This document shows positions 1 through 7,749 of a stretch of 64,000 bases of DNA, piece after piece (position 1 is the stretch's first letter; every line of letters starts with the position of its first letter). The notes beneath the pieces were generated by a model. It was not told where the DNA came from. It did no database searches and saw nothing but the letters and a program-made list of their open reading frames with translations. The DNA is from DASPKM01 sp035628135. GTDB taxonomy: Bacteria > Bacteroidota > Bacteroidia > Chitinophagales > Chitinophagaceae. Both the position numbers and the translations under genes were made by a program. Location: NCBI GenBank assembly GCA_035628135.1, contig DASPKM010000010.1, positions 1,054,001-1,118,000 on the forward strand, given 5' to 3'.

Positions 1-1
1 G

Positions 2-523
2 CGCTACCGCAATGGATATATTAAGGTGGATGAAATGCGCGTAAAGCGCATGTGGCATACCCTGCTCGACTTCAGGATAGGCGATGAAGCGCTGGCACAA
101 CAGCTAAGCAACTTATTTCTCGATCAGCTGCCCACCCGCACCGCCGTATTCCCTCACACTTTCGAAGTGTTGGATTACCTCACCGGCAAGGGCTATAAGC
201 TGCACCTTATTACCAACGGTTTCGAAAAAACCCAGCACAGCAAGCTGCAGCATTCAGGGCTTGCCAGGTATTTTCAAGAAGTAATTACCTCCGAAACCAG
301 CAACAGCCTGAAGCCAAAGAAAGAAATATTTGAATACGCCATGAACCGCGTGCAGTGCTGCTCGGAAGAATGCATCATGATCGGCGACAGCTTAGAGGTG
401 GATATACAGGGCGCCATGAACGCGGGCATGGACCAGGTGTTTGTAAACCACCTGTGCATTGAATGCACCATCAAGCCCACGTATGAAGTGAGGTCACTGA
501 AGGAATTGGAAACAATTTTTTAA
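2..523 (+). CDS. HAD-family hydrolase, YjjG-like nucleotidase (5' end cut by window)
   Basis: The reading frame is already open at base 2, so the N-terminus and HAD motif I (DxDxT) lie outside the window. The visible part has motif II (LITNG), the motif III lysine region (KPKKEIF) and motif IV (MIGDSLEVD, giving GDSxxxD). The overall pattern resembles the YjjG/noncanonical pyrimidine nucleotidase branch of HAD phosphatases, which remove phosphate from (non-canonical) nucleoside monophosphates in the cytoplasm. The substrate is inferred from resemblance only. It converges on the next gene with 4 bases between stop codons. A GTG at 26 could be mistaken for a start, but the frame continues upstream with HAD-like sequence. 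Confidence 0.85.
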   Translation, partial: RYRNGYIKVDEMRVKRMWHTLLDFRIGDEALAQQLSNLFLDQLPTRTAVFPHTFEVLDYLTGKGYKLHLITNGFEKTQHSKLQHSGLARYFQEVITSETSNSLKPKKEIFEYAMNRVQCCSEECIMIGDSLEVDIQGAMNAGMDQVFVNHLCIECTIKPTYEVRSLKELETIF

Positions 524-527
524 AAGC

Positions 528-1103
528 CTATGCCCAGGCCCTGTCGCCTTTCTTGTACGGCACACAGCCTTCATATCTTCCCGGAACGGGTTCATACCTC
601 AGCGCCTGGGTTTGCCCGATCTCTGAAGTAAAATAGCCCAGCAGGGTCAGCTCCTTCATCATGCGGAAGTAGTGCTTCTGGTAATCGTCCTTAGGATCTT
701 GCTTCTGTTTTTCCGCGGCTTGCTTTTGCTCGGCATCCAAACCGGTCAACAATTCAAGTCGTTGCTGCGACGATATTTCCATGAAAGACTTATCGTATTT
801 CTTATCGCTGGCCTCTCTTATTTTATTAAGTCCCTGCTTGAATTCTTTCTGGTCCTTTTCTTCATAGCAATCGTTTACCATTACGGTCATAAACGCACCC
901 ACTTTTGCGGCCTTTGCGCCGGGCGTGTTTGTGGCAGGGATGATGGTTTCCGCTATCTCGTCCAGCATGGCAATGTCTTTGTCGGTAAAGGTTTCGCCGG
1001 TCTTTTCATCGGCTGGCTTACAGCCGGTCAAAAATGCGTTCGCGCCTAATATGGTGCCTCCGAGCAGAACGGTTACGCGTTGTATAGCTTCTCGCCTATC
1101 CAT
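528..1103 (-). CDS. Gluconate 2-dehydrogenase subunit 3 family protein (small subunit of FAD dehydrogenase 1)
   Basis: 191 residues. The N-terminus has an RR pair (DRREAIQ), a hydrophobic stretch and a lipobox (LTGC, about residues 25-28), which suggests a Tat-exported lipoprotein. The body carries the family signature: an 'AETIIPATNTPGAK' block near residue 52 followed by a helical region. In characterised FAD-linked glucose, gluconate and glucoside-3-dehydrogenases this subunit carries the flavin subunit across the membrane on its own signal and assists its maturation. It is the last gene of a minus-strand operon, 29 bases after the GMC subunit, which itself has no signal peptide. That fits a piggy-back export pair. 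A paralogue lies at 6984-7637. Confidence 0.85.
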   Translation of the reverse strand: MDRREAIQRVTVLLGGTILGANAFLTGCKPADEKTGETFTDKDIAMLDEIAETIIPATNTPGAKAAKVGAFMTVMVNDCYEEKDQKEFKQGLNKIREASDKKYDKSFMEISSQQRLELLTGLDAEQKQAAEKQKQDPKDDYQKHYFRMMKELTLLGYFTSEIGQTQALRYEPVPGRYEGCVPYKKGDRAWA

Positions 1104-1132
1104 GGTAGTTAGTTTGTTCGATTTTTAACTTG

Positions 1133-2809
1133 TTAAAGGTTTCCTTTCTTCAGTTCATTTACCGCAAAGCTGGCTGCGCGGGCTGTCAGCGCCATATACG
1201 TGAGCGAAGGGTTCACGCAGGAAGCCGAGGTCATGCACGCGCCATCGGTAACAAATACGTTAGGAGCATCCCACACCTGGTTATTTGCGTTCAGCACCGA
1301 AGTTTTGCGGTCTCTTCCCATGCGGGCAGTGCCCATTTCGTGAATGCCCTGTCCCATATAATATCCCGAGTCGAAGGTGTGCACATTCTTGATGCCCGAC
1401 ACTTCCAGCATTTCCTTCGCATCCTCCATCATGTCCTTGCGCATTTTAATTTCATTGTCCTTCACCTCGCAATCCATTGCCAGCACGGGCAAGTTCCACT
1501 TATCCTTCTTGTTTTTATCCAGCGATATTTTGTTTTCGTGATAAGGAAGTATCTCGCCGAATGCCGTCATGCCAATGGTCCAGCCACCGGGCTCGGTCAA
1601 TGCTTCTTTCAAAGGCGCGCCAATGGAAAGCTCGGCAATCTCTCTTCCCCATCCGCTTCTGCCCGCGCCACCCTGGTAACCGAAGCCGCGCAAATAATCT
1701 CTCTTATCATTGAATACATTCCTGAACCGCGGTATATACACACCGTTGGGACGTTTGCCGAAAATATATTTGTCTTCATAGCCTTCGGCTTGTCCCGATG
1801 CGCCGCAACGGAAGTGATGGTCCATTACATTATGTCCTAATTCGCCGCTGCTGCTGCCCAGTCCGCCCGGCCATACATCGGTGGCCGAGTTGAGCAGCAC
1901 CCAGGTTGAATTGAATGCCGATGCGCAAAGGAATACAACCTTGGCGGTGAACTGGTAGGTCTGGTTATTTTCTGCATCTAATACCTCTACTCCTGTTGCT
2001 CTTTGCTTATCCTTATCGTACAACACCTTTGTAACAATGGAGAAGGGACGCAGTGTAAGATTATTGGTCTTGACGGCCGCGGGCAGGGTAGAAGACTGCG
2101 TGCTGAAATATCCACCATACGGGCAACCGAGCCAGCACTTGTCGCGGAATTGACAACTTGTTCTGCCGGGAATGGGTTGGGTAAGGTTTGCCACCCGGCC
2201 GATGATCATGCGGCGCTGGTCGTTATAATGTTTGCGGATTCGGTCGGCCACGTCTTTCTCTACACAATTCAATTCCATGGGCGGAAGGAATTTTCCGTCG
2301 GGCAATACGGGCAGTCCTTCCTTGCTGCCGCTGATGCCCGCGAATGTTTCAACGTGATCGTACCAGGGTGCAATGTCTTTATATCGGATGGGCCAGTCTA
2401 CGGCAATGCCTTCTTTTGCATTGGCCTCGAAATCGATATCGCTCCATCGGTACGATTGGCGCCCCCACATCAGGGAGCGGCCGCCCACATGGTACCCGCG
2501 GAACCAGTCGAAGCGCTTGGTCTCCGTGTAAGGACATTCAGAATCCTTTACCCAATAATGCAGGTTGCGCTCGTTCAGCGGGTAATCTCTTTTCAATACA
2601 GGATAATCCTTGATCATCTGCTGTGTTCTGCCGCCGCGGTGAGGATATTCCCATGCGTCTTTATTGGCCTCCACATAGCCTGTTATGTGCTTGATGTCGC
2701 GGCCACGTTCCAGCAACAACACTTTCAATCCTCTTTCAGTCAGTTCTTTTGCGGCCCATCCGCCGCTAATGCCAGAGCCAACCACAATTGCGTCATAATT
2801 GTTTGCCAT
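1133..2809 (-). CDS. GMC oxidoreductase, FAD-dependent sugar (probably glycoside-3-) dehydrogenase large subunit 1
   Basis: 558 residues. The N-terminal Rossmann FAD motif (GSGISGG, residues 11-17) follows directly on the start, with no signal peptide. The C-terminal GMC domain has HEMGTARMG and a final 'ASCVNPSLTYMAL' block whose Asn is the usual second active-site position. Three cysteines (C219, C225, C229; CX5CX3C) sit where cytochrome-linked FAD glucose dehydrogenases carry an Fe-S cluster; that assignment is inference. The family oxidises a sugar hydroxyl and passes electrons to cytochrome c. The order MFS transporter, TIM-barrel protein, this gene, subunit 3 on one strand with short gaps points to one sugar-oxidation operon. 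Paralogue at 5221-6960. Confidence 0.9.
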   Translation of the reverse strand: MANNYDAIVVGSGISGGWAAKELTERGLKVLLLERGRDIKHITGYVEANKDAWEYPHRGGRTQQMIKDYPVLKRDYPLNERNLHYWVKDSECPYTETKRFDWFRGYHVGGRSLMWGRQSYRWSDIDFEANAKEGIAVDWPIRYKDIAPWYDHVETFAGISGSKEGLPVLPDGKFLPPMELNCVEKDVADRIRKHYNDQRRMIIGRVANLTQPIPGRTSCQFRDKCWLGCPYGGYFSTQSSTLPAAVKTNNLTLRPFSIVTKVLYDKDKQRATGVEVLDAENNQTYQFTAKVVFLCASAFNSTWVLLNSATDVWPGGLGSSSGELGHNVMDHHFRCGASGQAEGYEDKYIFGKRPNGVYIPRFRNVFNDKRDYLRGFGYQGGAGRSGWGREIAELSIGAPLKEALTEPGGWTIGMTAFGEILPYHENKISLDKNKKDKWNLPVLAMDCEVKDNEIKMRKDMMEDAKEMLEVSGIKNVHTFDSGYYMGQGIHEMGTARMGRDRKTSVLNANNQVWDAPNVFVTDGACMTSASCVNPSLTYMALTARAASFAVNELKKGNL

Positions 2810-2846
2810 AGTTAGTCATTAAGTCTTTTAGTCAATAGGTCGTTCT

Positions 2847-3752
2847 TTATACATCACATATTTCAACGGCTTTCTTCAAAGCCGCCATTTTATCTTCTTT
2901 AGTAGGAATGAACTCCTGCGCAACATATCCTTTATAACCGGTTTGTACAATGGCCTGCATGATGGCGGGATAATACAATTCCTGGCTTTCGTCTATCTCA
3001 TGCCTCCCTGGCACGCCTGCCGTGTGGTAATGCCCGAAGTACTGGTGATTGTTCTTAATGGTTCGGATGATGTCGCCCTCATTGATCTGCATGTGGTAAA
3101 TATCGTACAGCAGCTTGAAATTGGGTGATCCCAGGCGTTTGCACAGCTCGATGCCCCAGGCAGTATTATCGCACATATAGTCCTTGTGGTCTACTTTGCT
3201 GTTGAACAATTCCATTTGTATGATCACGCCTTGCTTTTCTGCTTTGCCCATGATCTGCTTCAATCCCTGCACGCAATTTTTCAAACCTGTTTCATCGTCC
3301 ATTCCATTGCGGTTGCCGCTGAAGCAAATCAGGTTTTTATATCCTGCCCTGGCCACCAATGCTATGTGTTCATTATAATTTTTAATTAAGGTAGGGTGGT
3401 TTTTAGGATGGTTCCATCCATCTACCAGGTTTATTTCCGCGCCATTGCACATGGACGAATACACGCCATGCTGTTTCAATGTCGGCCAGTCTTTTGGTCC
3501 TACCAGGTCAATGGCCGAGAACCCGATTTGTTTAACCGCTTTGCACAATTCGTCGAGCGAAAGGAAGTTATAGGTCCACCAGCAAACAGAGTGATTGATA
3601 TTTTTTTTCAAGTCATTTTTTTTATCAGCCGCCTGGCAGTTTCCGGTTAACAATACAGGCATGGCGGCCATGGCCTGCCTGCCGGCAAGGCAGGCCGATC
3701 CTCCAACTATGATATTTTTCAAGGCGCTGCGCCTGGATTGTGCAGAAGACAT
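2847..3752 (-). CDS. Hydroxypyruvate isomerase / sugar phosphate isomerase-epimerase-like TIM barrel protein, Tat-exported
   Basis: 301 residues. The N-terminus has a twin-arginine signal (SRRSALK, residues 6-12) and a hydrophobic stretch, so it is probably periplasmic. The barrel shows AP-endonuclease-2-like features: 'QMELFNSKVDHKDY', 'KLLYDIYHMQ', 'GHYHTAGVPGRHE' and 'VAQEFIP', which would supply Glu/Asp/His ligands for a divalent metal. This resembles hydroxypyruvate isomerase (Hyi) and the exported TIM barrels that accompany 3-keto-sugar loci, where some act as epimerases or beta-elimination lyases. The exact reaction is not readable from sequence. It lies 9 bases after the MFS gene and 37 before the GMC gene. 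Its signal region contains a GC-rich 25-base inverted repeat at 3672-3696. Confidence 0.85.
   Translation of the reverse strand: MSSAQSRRSALKNIIVGGSACLAGRQAMAAMPVLLTGNCQAADKKNDLKKNINHSVCWWTYNFLSLDELCKAVKQIGFSAIDLVGPKDWPTLKQHGVYSSMCNGAEINLVDGWNHPKNHPTLIKNYNEHIALVARAGYKNLICFSGNRNGMDDETGLKNCVQGLKQIMGKAEKQGVIIQMELFNSKVDHKDYMCDNTAWGIELCKRLGSPNFKLLYDIYHMQINEGDIIRTIKNNHQYFGHYHTAGVPGRHEIDESQELYYPAIMQAIVQTGYKGYVAQEFIPTKEDKMAALKKAVEICDV
3672..3696. repeat. REP-like GC-rich inverted repeat inside a coding region
   Basis: Nine-base arms (GGCCTGCCT at 3672-3680 and AGGCAGGCC at 3688-3696) flank a 7-base centre, GCCGGCA. The repeat encodes part of the signal-peptide/linker region of the TIM-barrel protein (around ACLAGRQAMA), a stretch that tolerates insertion. 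Its composition resembles short extragenic palindromes seen in Bacteroidota genomes; that kinship is recalled, not computed. Confidence 0.5.
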
Positions 3753-3761
3753 AATGCTGTT

Positions 3762-5042
3762 TTAGCTATTGACAGGAGTTAGCTTCACGGCGGGTGCTTT
3801 CTTCCTCATGTAAATCACCAGTCCTGTAAAAGCTATTATCAGGAAAAGCGGTATCACCAATGTTGTGTTCAATACCTCGGGCCCTGCCGCCGACCGCGCA
3901 CTGGCGTATGCTGATGCCAGGTCAGAGCCTGGCGGCGCCGAACGGTATGCGTCCAGCGTTGACCCCGAAGGCAATTTATTAAGAACAAGCTTATCGTAAT
4001 AACCGCCCATAAATTGCATGTAGATGGAAACCGCGAACATGCCTGCTCCGCCTATGAGGTTAATGCCTACCGCGCCGGTCTTAGGAAGGTTCTCCGATAC
4101 AAATCCCAGCATGGTGGGCCAGAAATAACAAACACCCATTCCAAACACCAGCGCGCCGATGTACAGCGTAGAGCCATCGGTATTGCCGAGCATGTACAAT
4201 CCCACGGCAGATAGAATGGCCGAGACCAGTAATACGCCCGCGGGAGAAAGCCGGTGAACCACGGGGCCTGCAAGTCCACGCCCCAGCACCATTACGCCTG
4301 CGGTCAAGGTCAATATTAAAATAGGATTGGTAGTAACGTTCTTCAGCAGCACATCTATCCATTGACCGGTGAACAATTCAGTGATGGCGGTGCCGAACAT
4401 GCAAATGATCATGAACAAGAACAATGGGTTCAGGAGCGAACGGTACATTTCCCCGGTTGAAACACCGGCGGCCACTCTTTCTGTGACAGGAAATTTTTGC
4501 TTGGAGAACATATAACCATAGATCAATGCCGGCAGGATCATAATGCCTATCTGGACCTGCCAGTTTAATGCGGCCTTGTCGAAGAAATATACTATCAGTG
4601 TTCCTATGAAGATGCCACCGGGGAACCATAAATGAAAATGATTCAGCTTGGTGGTCTTATCATTGGGATACAAAGCTGTCACCAGCGGGTTGCAGGCGGC
4701 CTCTACCGTGCCGTTGGCAAGGCCAATGCAAAGCGTGGAAATGAACAGGCTCCAGAAGCCCTGCGCAAAGATGGTGAGCAGAATGCCTGCCATGTGTAAC
4801 AGGAAAGCCAGCATCAACAGGCGTTTCATGCCGATAATATCCACGAGCATTCCCCCGATGATTACCGCGAGCGGAAAGCCCCAGAAGGCTGTTCCCGCAA
4901 TAGTGGCCAGTTGCGATGCATTCAGGTGGAACTGGACACCCAACCGGTCGAGAATGCCGGCCCGGATACCGAAAGAAAGGGAAGTTACGAGCAGTGCCAG
5001 GCAGGATGCAACGAACAATTGGTTGCGGTTGACAGCTTGCAT
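3762..5042 (-). CDS. MFS transporter, sugar permease-like
   Basis: 426 residues with about twelve hydrophobic segments and an intracellular loop motif after helix 2 (GGMLVDIIGMKRLL), typical of the major facilitator superfamily. It begins directly with 'MQAVNRNQLFVASCLALLVTS', an inner-membrane protein without a cleaved signal. It is the first gene of the minus-strand operon that continues with the TIM barrel, GMC dehydrogenase and subunit 3, so import of a sugar, or of the 3-keto or cleaved product made in the periplasm, is the likely role. That substrate is inferred from neighbours. The loop before the last helix is Ser/Ala/Pro-rich. Transcription probably starts in the 5043-5220 divergent region. 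Confidence 0.85.
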   Translation of the reverse strand: MQAVNRNQLFVASCLALLVTSLSFGIRAGILDRLGVQFHLNASQLATIAGTAFWGFPLAVIIGGMLVDIIGMKRLLMLAFLLHMAGILLTIFAQGFWSLFISTLCIGLANGTVEAACNPLVTALYPNDKTTKLNHFHLWFPGGIFIGTLIVYFFDKAALNWQVQIGIMILPALIYGYMFSKQKFPVTERVAAGVSTGEMYRSLLNPLFLFMIICMFGTAITELFTGQWIDVLLKNVTTNPILILTLTAGVMVLGRGLAGPVVHRLSPAGVLLVSAILSAVGLYMLGNTDGSTLYIGALVFGMGVCYFWPTMLGFVSENLPKTGAVGINLIGGAGMFAVSIYMQFMGGYYDKLVLNKLPSGSTLDAYRSAPPGSDLASAYASARSAAGPEVLNTTLVIPLFLIIAFTGLVIYMRKKAPAVKLTPVNS

Positions 5043-5131
5043 ATCGTTTGTTTTGGTTTTTACAAAGCGCGCATAAATCTAACAAATTGTTTTTAATGTT
5101 ACTGGTTACAAACTAAGTCATTTGTTCATTA

Positions 5132-5169
5132 GTCATTAGGTCATTTGGTTTTTCTAATGACCCAATGAC
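5132..5169. repeat. Imperfect inverted repeat of GTCATT-type intergenic repeat
   Basis: In the divergent spacer between the MFS gene and the second GMC gene, a 16-base left arm (5132-5147) and right arm (5154-5169) pair at 14 of 16 positions around a short T-rich loop. The arms are made of the unit GGTCATTRG, which recurs at about 2813-2843, 34545-34605 and 44160-44330. It may be a dispersed non-coding repeat; it could also overlap the promoter of the dehydrogenase operon. Confidence 0.55.
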
Positions 5170-5220
5170 TTATTGACTTATTGATTATATTTAGGCCGCG
5201 CTTATTTTCAACTAACTACT

Positions 5221-6960
5221 ATGGGAAATCTCCAGGTAAAAGTCCAATCAAAAAAATACGATGTTGTAATTGTAGGTTCGGGCGCGGGAGGTGGCATGGC
5301 AGCGTACATACTTGCCAATGCAGGCTTAAAAGTATGCCTGTTGGAAGCAGGCCCGATGTATGATCCCGCCAAAAATGTAATGCAATTGAAATGGCCGTGG
5401 GAGTCGCCGCGGCGCGGAGCCAGCACGCCCTTCAGGCCCTTCGGCGATTTCGACGCCTGCTACGGCGGATGGGAAATAGAGGGAGAGCCCTATACACAAA
5501 AAAACGGTACGCGGTTCGACTGGTGGCGGGCCCGCATGCTCGGTGGCCGCACCAACCACTGGGGCCGCATCTCGCTAAGGTTCGGGCCCGATGATTTCAA
5601 AAGAAAAGACATCGATGGACTGAGCGATAACTGGCCCATCAGCTATGATGATATCAAACCTTTTTATGACCGCCTCGACAAACTCGTAGGCGTATTCGGC
5701 TCGAAAGAAAATCTTCCCAACGAGCCCGATGGCGTTTTTCTTCCGCCTCCCAAACCAAGGCTGCATGAGCTGTTCATAAAGAAATCAGCCCAGCAGGCAG
5801 GCGTAACGGTCATTCCTTCGCGGCTGTCCATTCTCACACAAAAGATCAATGATGAAAGAGGCGTGTGCTTCTATTGCAACCAATGCGCAAGGGGATGCAC
5901 CGTGTACGCAGACTTCTCCTCTTCATCGTGCCTGGTGAACCCGGCCGTAAAGACCGGAAACGTGGATGTTATTCCCAATGCCATGGCCCGCGAGGTGATT
6001 ACCAGTTCATCCGATGGCAGGGCCACCGCGGTATCTTATGTGAACAAGGACGACATGCAGGAATACCAGGTAAACGGCCGCGTGATCATGCTGGCCGCCA
6101 GCGCCTGCGAAAGTGCACGCCTGCTGCTGAATTCAAAATCGCCTCGCCACCCCAATGGGCTTGCCAACTCCAGCAACGTGGTAGGCAAGTATCTGCACGA
6201 TTCTACCGGTGCAGCCATGGGCGGCATATTACCGCAACTGTATGGCCGCAAACGCTATAACGAAGACGGGGTGGGCGGCATGCACATTTATTCTCCCTGG
6301 TGGCTCGATAATAAGAAGCTCGATTTTCCACGCGGTTACCATATTGAATACTGGGGTGGTATGGGCATGTCCTCTTATGGGTTTGGGTGGGGCATTGAAG
6401 GCAGTAATGGAAAACATCCCGTGAACGGCAAGCAGAAAGAAGCGGGAGGTTATGGCAAATCGTTGAAGGAAGATTACCGTTATTTCTATGGAGCAGGCGT
6501 GGGCATGGCCGGCCGCGGCGAAGCCATTGCAAGAGAAGACAACTACTGCGAGATAGATCCTGCGGTGGTAGACAGATATGGCATTCCTGTGCTAAGGTTC
6601 CATTATAAGTGGAGCGAGCATGAAATAAAGCAGGCAAAGCACATGAAAGAGACTTTCAAAGAGATCATGCACGGCATGGGAGCCATCATTACCTGGGGCG
6701 ACGATAACGCATCGAACGATTATGGATTGGAAGCTCCGGGCCGCATCATTCACGAAGCAGGAACGGTACGTATGGGCAATGATCCCAAACGTTCTGCATT
6801 GAATAAATACAACCAGGCGCACGATTGCAAAAATCTGTTCGTGGTAGACGGAGGGCCTTTTGTTTCGCAGGCCGATAAGAACATTACCTGGACGATTATG
6901 GCGCTATCCATGCGCGCATCGGAGTATGTGGTGGATGAATTGAAGAAACAAAATTTATAA
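5221..6960 (+). CDS. GMC oxidoreductase, FAD-dependent sugar (probably glycoside-3-) dehydrogenase large subunit 2
   Basis: 579 residues; FAD motif GSGAGGG at residues 19-25, with no signal peptide before it. It has the GMC signature 'HEAGTVRMGND' and a C-terminal 'VSQADKNITWTIMAL' block. Four cysteines (C216, C219, C222, C226; CX2CX2CX3C) form a compact Fe-S-like cluster, one more than in paralogue 1. By family it oxidises a sugar hydroxyl using FAD and donates electrons to a c-type cytochrome. It is the first gene of a plus-strand operon: subunit 3 follows after 23 bases, then oxidoreductase, TIM barrel, cytochrome c and DUF1080. A cytochrome-linked glucoside/sugar 3-dehydrogenase is the best guess; the exact substrate is unknown. 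Confidence 0.9.
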   Translation: MGNLQVKVQSKKYDVVIVGSGAGGGMAAYILANAGLKVCLLEAGPMYDPAKNVMQLKWPWESPRRGASTPFRPFGDFDACYGGWEIEGEPYTQKNGTRFDWWRARMLGGRTNHWGRISLRFGPDDFKRKDIDGLSDNWPISYDDIKPFYDRLDKLVGVFGSKENLPNEPDGVFLPPPKPRLHELFIKKSAQQAGVTVIPSRLSILTQKINDERGVCFYCNQCARGCTVYADFSSSSCLVNPAVKTGNVDVIPNAMAREVITSSSDGRATAVSYVNKDDMQEYQVNGRVIMLAASACESARLLLNSKSPRHPNGLANSSNVVGKYLHDSTGAAMGGILPQLYGRKRYNEDGVGGMHIYSPWWLDNKKLDFPRGYHIEYWGGMGMSSYGFGWGIEGSNGKHPVNGKQKEAGGYGKSLKEDYRYFYGAGVGMAGRGEAIAREDNYCEIDPAVVDRYGIPVLRFHYKWSEHEIKQAKHMKETFKEIMHGMGAIITWGDDNASNDYGLEAPGRIIHEAGTVRMGNDPKRSALNKYNQAHDCKNLFVVDGGPFVSQADKNITWTIMALSMRASEYVVDELKKQNL

Positions 6961-6983
6961 TCCAATCGCTCAATATCACGTAT

Positions 6984-7637
6984 ATGGACAGACGTAAATC
7001 TATCAAGGCGCTTGCGGTCGGCACCATTTCTGCCGGCGTGCTGCTGGATGCATGTAAAAGTCCCGACAAGAAAGCAGAAGACCCAAAACAGGCGGCGCCC
7101 GCGCAAACCGGCATTGATCGCCACCCGGAGGAAGCCGCGCACGACAAGGCGTTGATGGATAGAAAATTCTTCACCGATCATGAAATGGCCACCATCGCCA
7201 TTCTGTGTGATATCATTATTCCAAAAGACGATGTGTCTGGCAGCGCCACCGACGCAAAAGTGCCCGACTTCATCGAGTTCATTGTAAAGGACATGCCACA
7301 ACATCAAACACCTATGCGCGGCGGACTGCGCTGGCTGGATGTACAGTGCATGAAGCGTTTTGGAAAGTCTTTTTCTGATTGCGACAGCAAAGAACAACTG
7401 CAGGTAGTGGATGATATTGCCTATCCCGCAAAAGCAAAGCCTGAAATGCAGCAGGGCGTTGCTTTCTTCAGCCTCATGCGCAACCTTACCGCATCAGGAT
7501 TTTATACTTCAAAGATCGGTTTGGAAGACATTGGCTATAAAGGCAACCGTCCCAATCAATGGAAGGGCGTGCCCGATGATGTGTTGAAGCAATACAATCT
7601 TAGTTACACCGAACGTGAATTGAAAGAGTGTATTTAA
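6984..7637 (+). CDS. Gluconate 2-dehydrogenase subunit 3 family protein (small subunit of FAD dehydrogenase 2)
   Basis: 217 residues. It starts MDRRKSIKALAVG, a twin-arginine-like signal, with a possible lipobox ending at LLDAC (Cys about residue 26; Asp at -2 makes it atypical). A charged linker follows, then the family block 'ILCDIIIPKDDVSG' near residue 80. It is the hitch-hiker/maturation partner of the GMC subunit 23 bases upstream and a paralogue of 528-1103. The duplicated pairs probably serve different sugars or different steps. It is followed by a 112-base A+T-rich spacer with TAAT palindromes. Confidence 0.85.
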   Translation: MDRRKSIKALAVGTISAGVLLDACKSPDKKAEDPKQAAPAQTGIDRHPEEAAHDKALMDRKFFTDHEMATIAILCDIIIPKDDVSGSATDAKVPDFIEFIVKDMPQHQTPMRGGLRWLDVQCMKRFGKSFSDCDSKEQLQVVDDIAYPAKAKPEMQQGVAFFSLMRNLTASGFYTSKIGLEDIGYKGNRPNQWKGVPDDVLKQYNLSYTERELKECI

Positions 7638-7639
7638 AT

Positions 7640-7728
7640 TATTAATTATTAATTACTAATTATTAATTAGTAATTATTTCAGCATCGATAATCAATAATG
7701 AATAATCAATAATTAGTAATCAACAACG
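7640..7728. repeat. TAAT-rich palindromic intergenic repeat
   Basis: The spacer contains a perfect palindrome with 11-base arms (AATTACTAATT at 7651-7661 and AATTAGTAATT at 7665-7675), followed by several copies of the unit AATCAATAAT. The same AATCAATAATTA unit recurs after murI at 50051-50082. It could fold as a weak terminator or be a dispersed repeat; it carries no ORF. Confidence 0.6.
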
Positions 7729-7749
7729 ATAGCAAAACACAAACAAGCG

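Noticed and set aside
1130..2815. Several long plus-strand frames opposite the first GMC gene
   Set aside because: Typical shadow frames of a GC-balanced coding region; the minus-strand protein has all GMC motifs.
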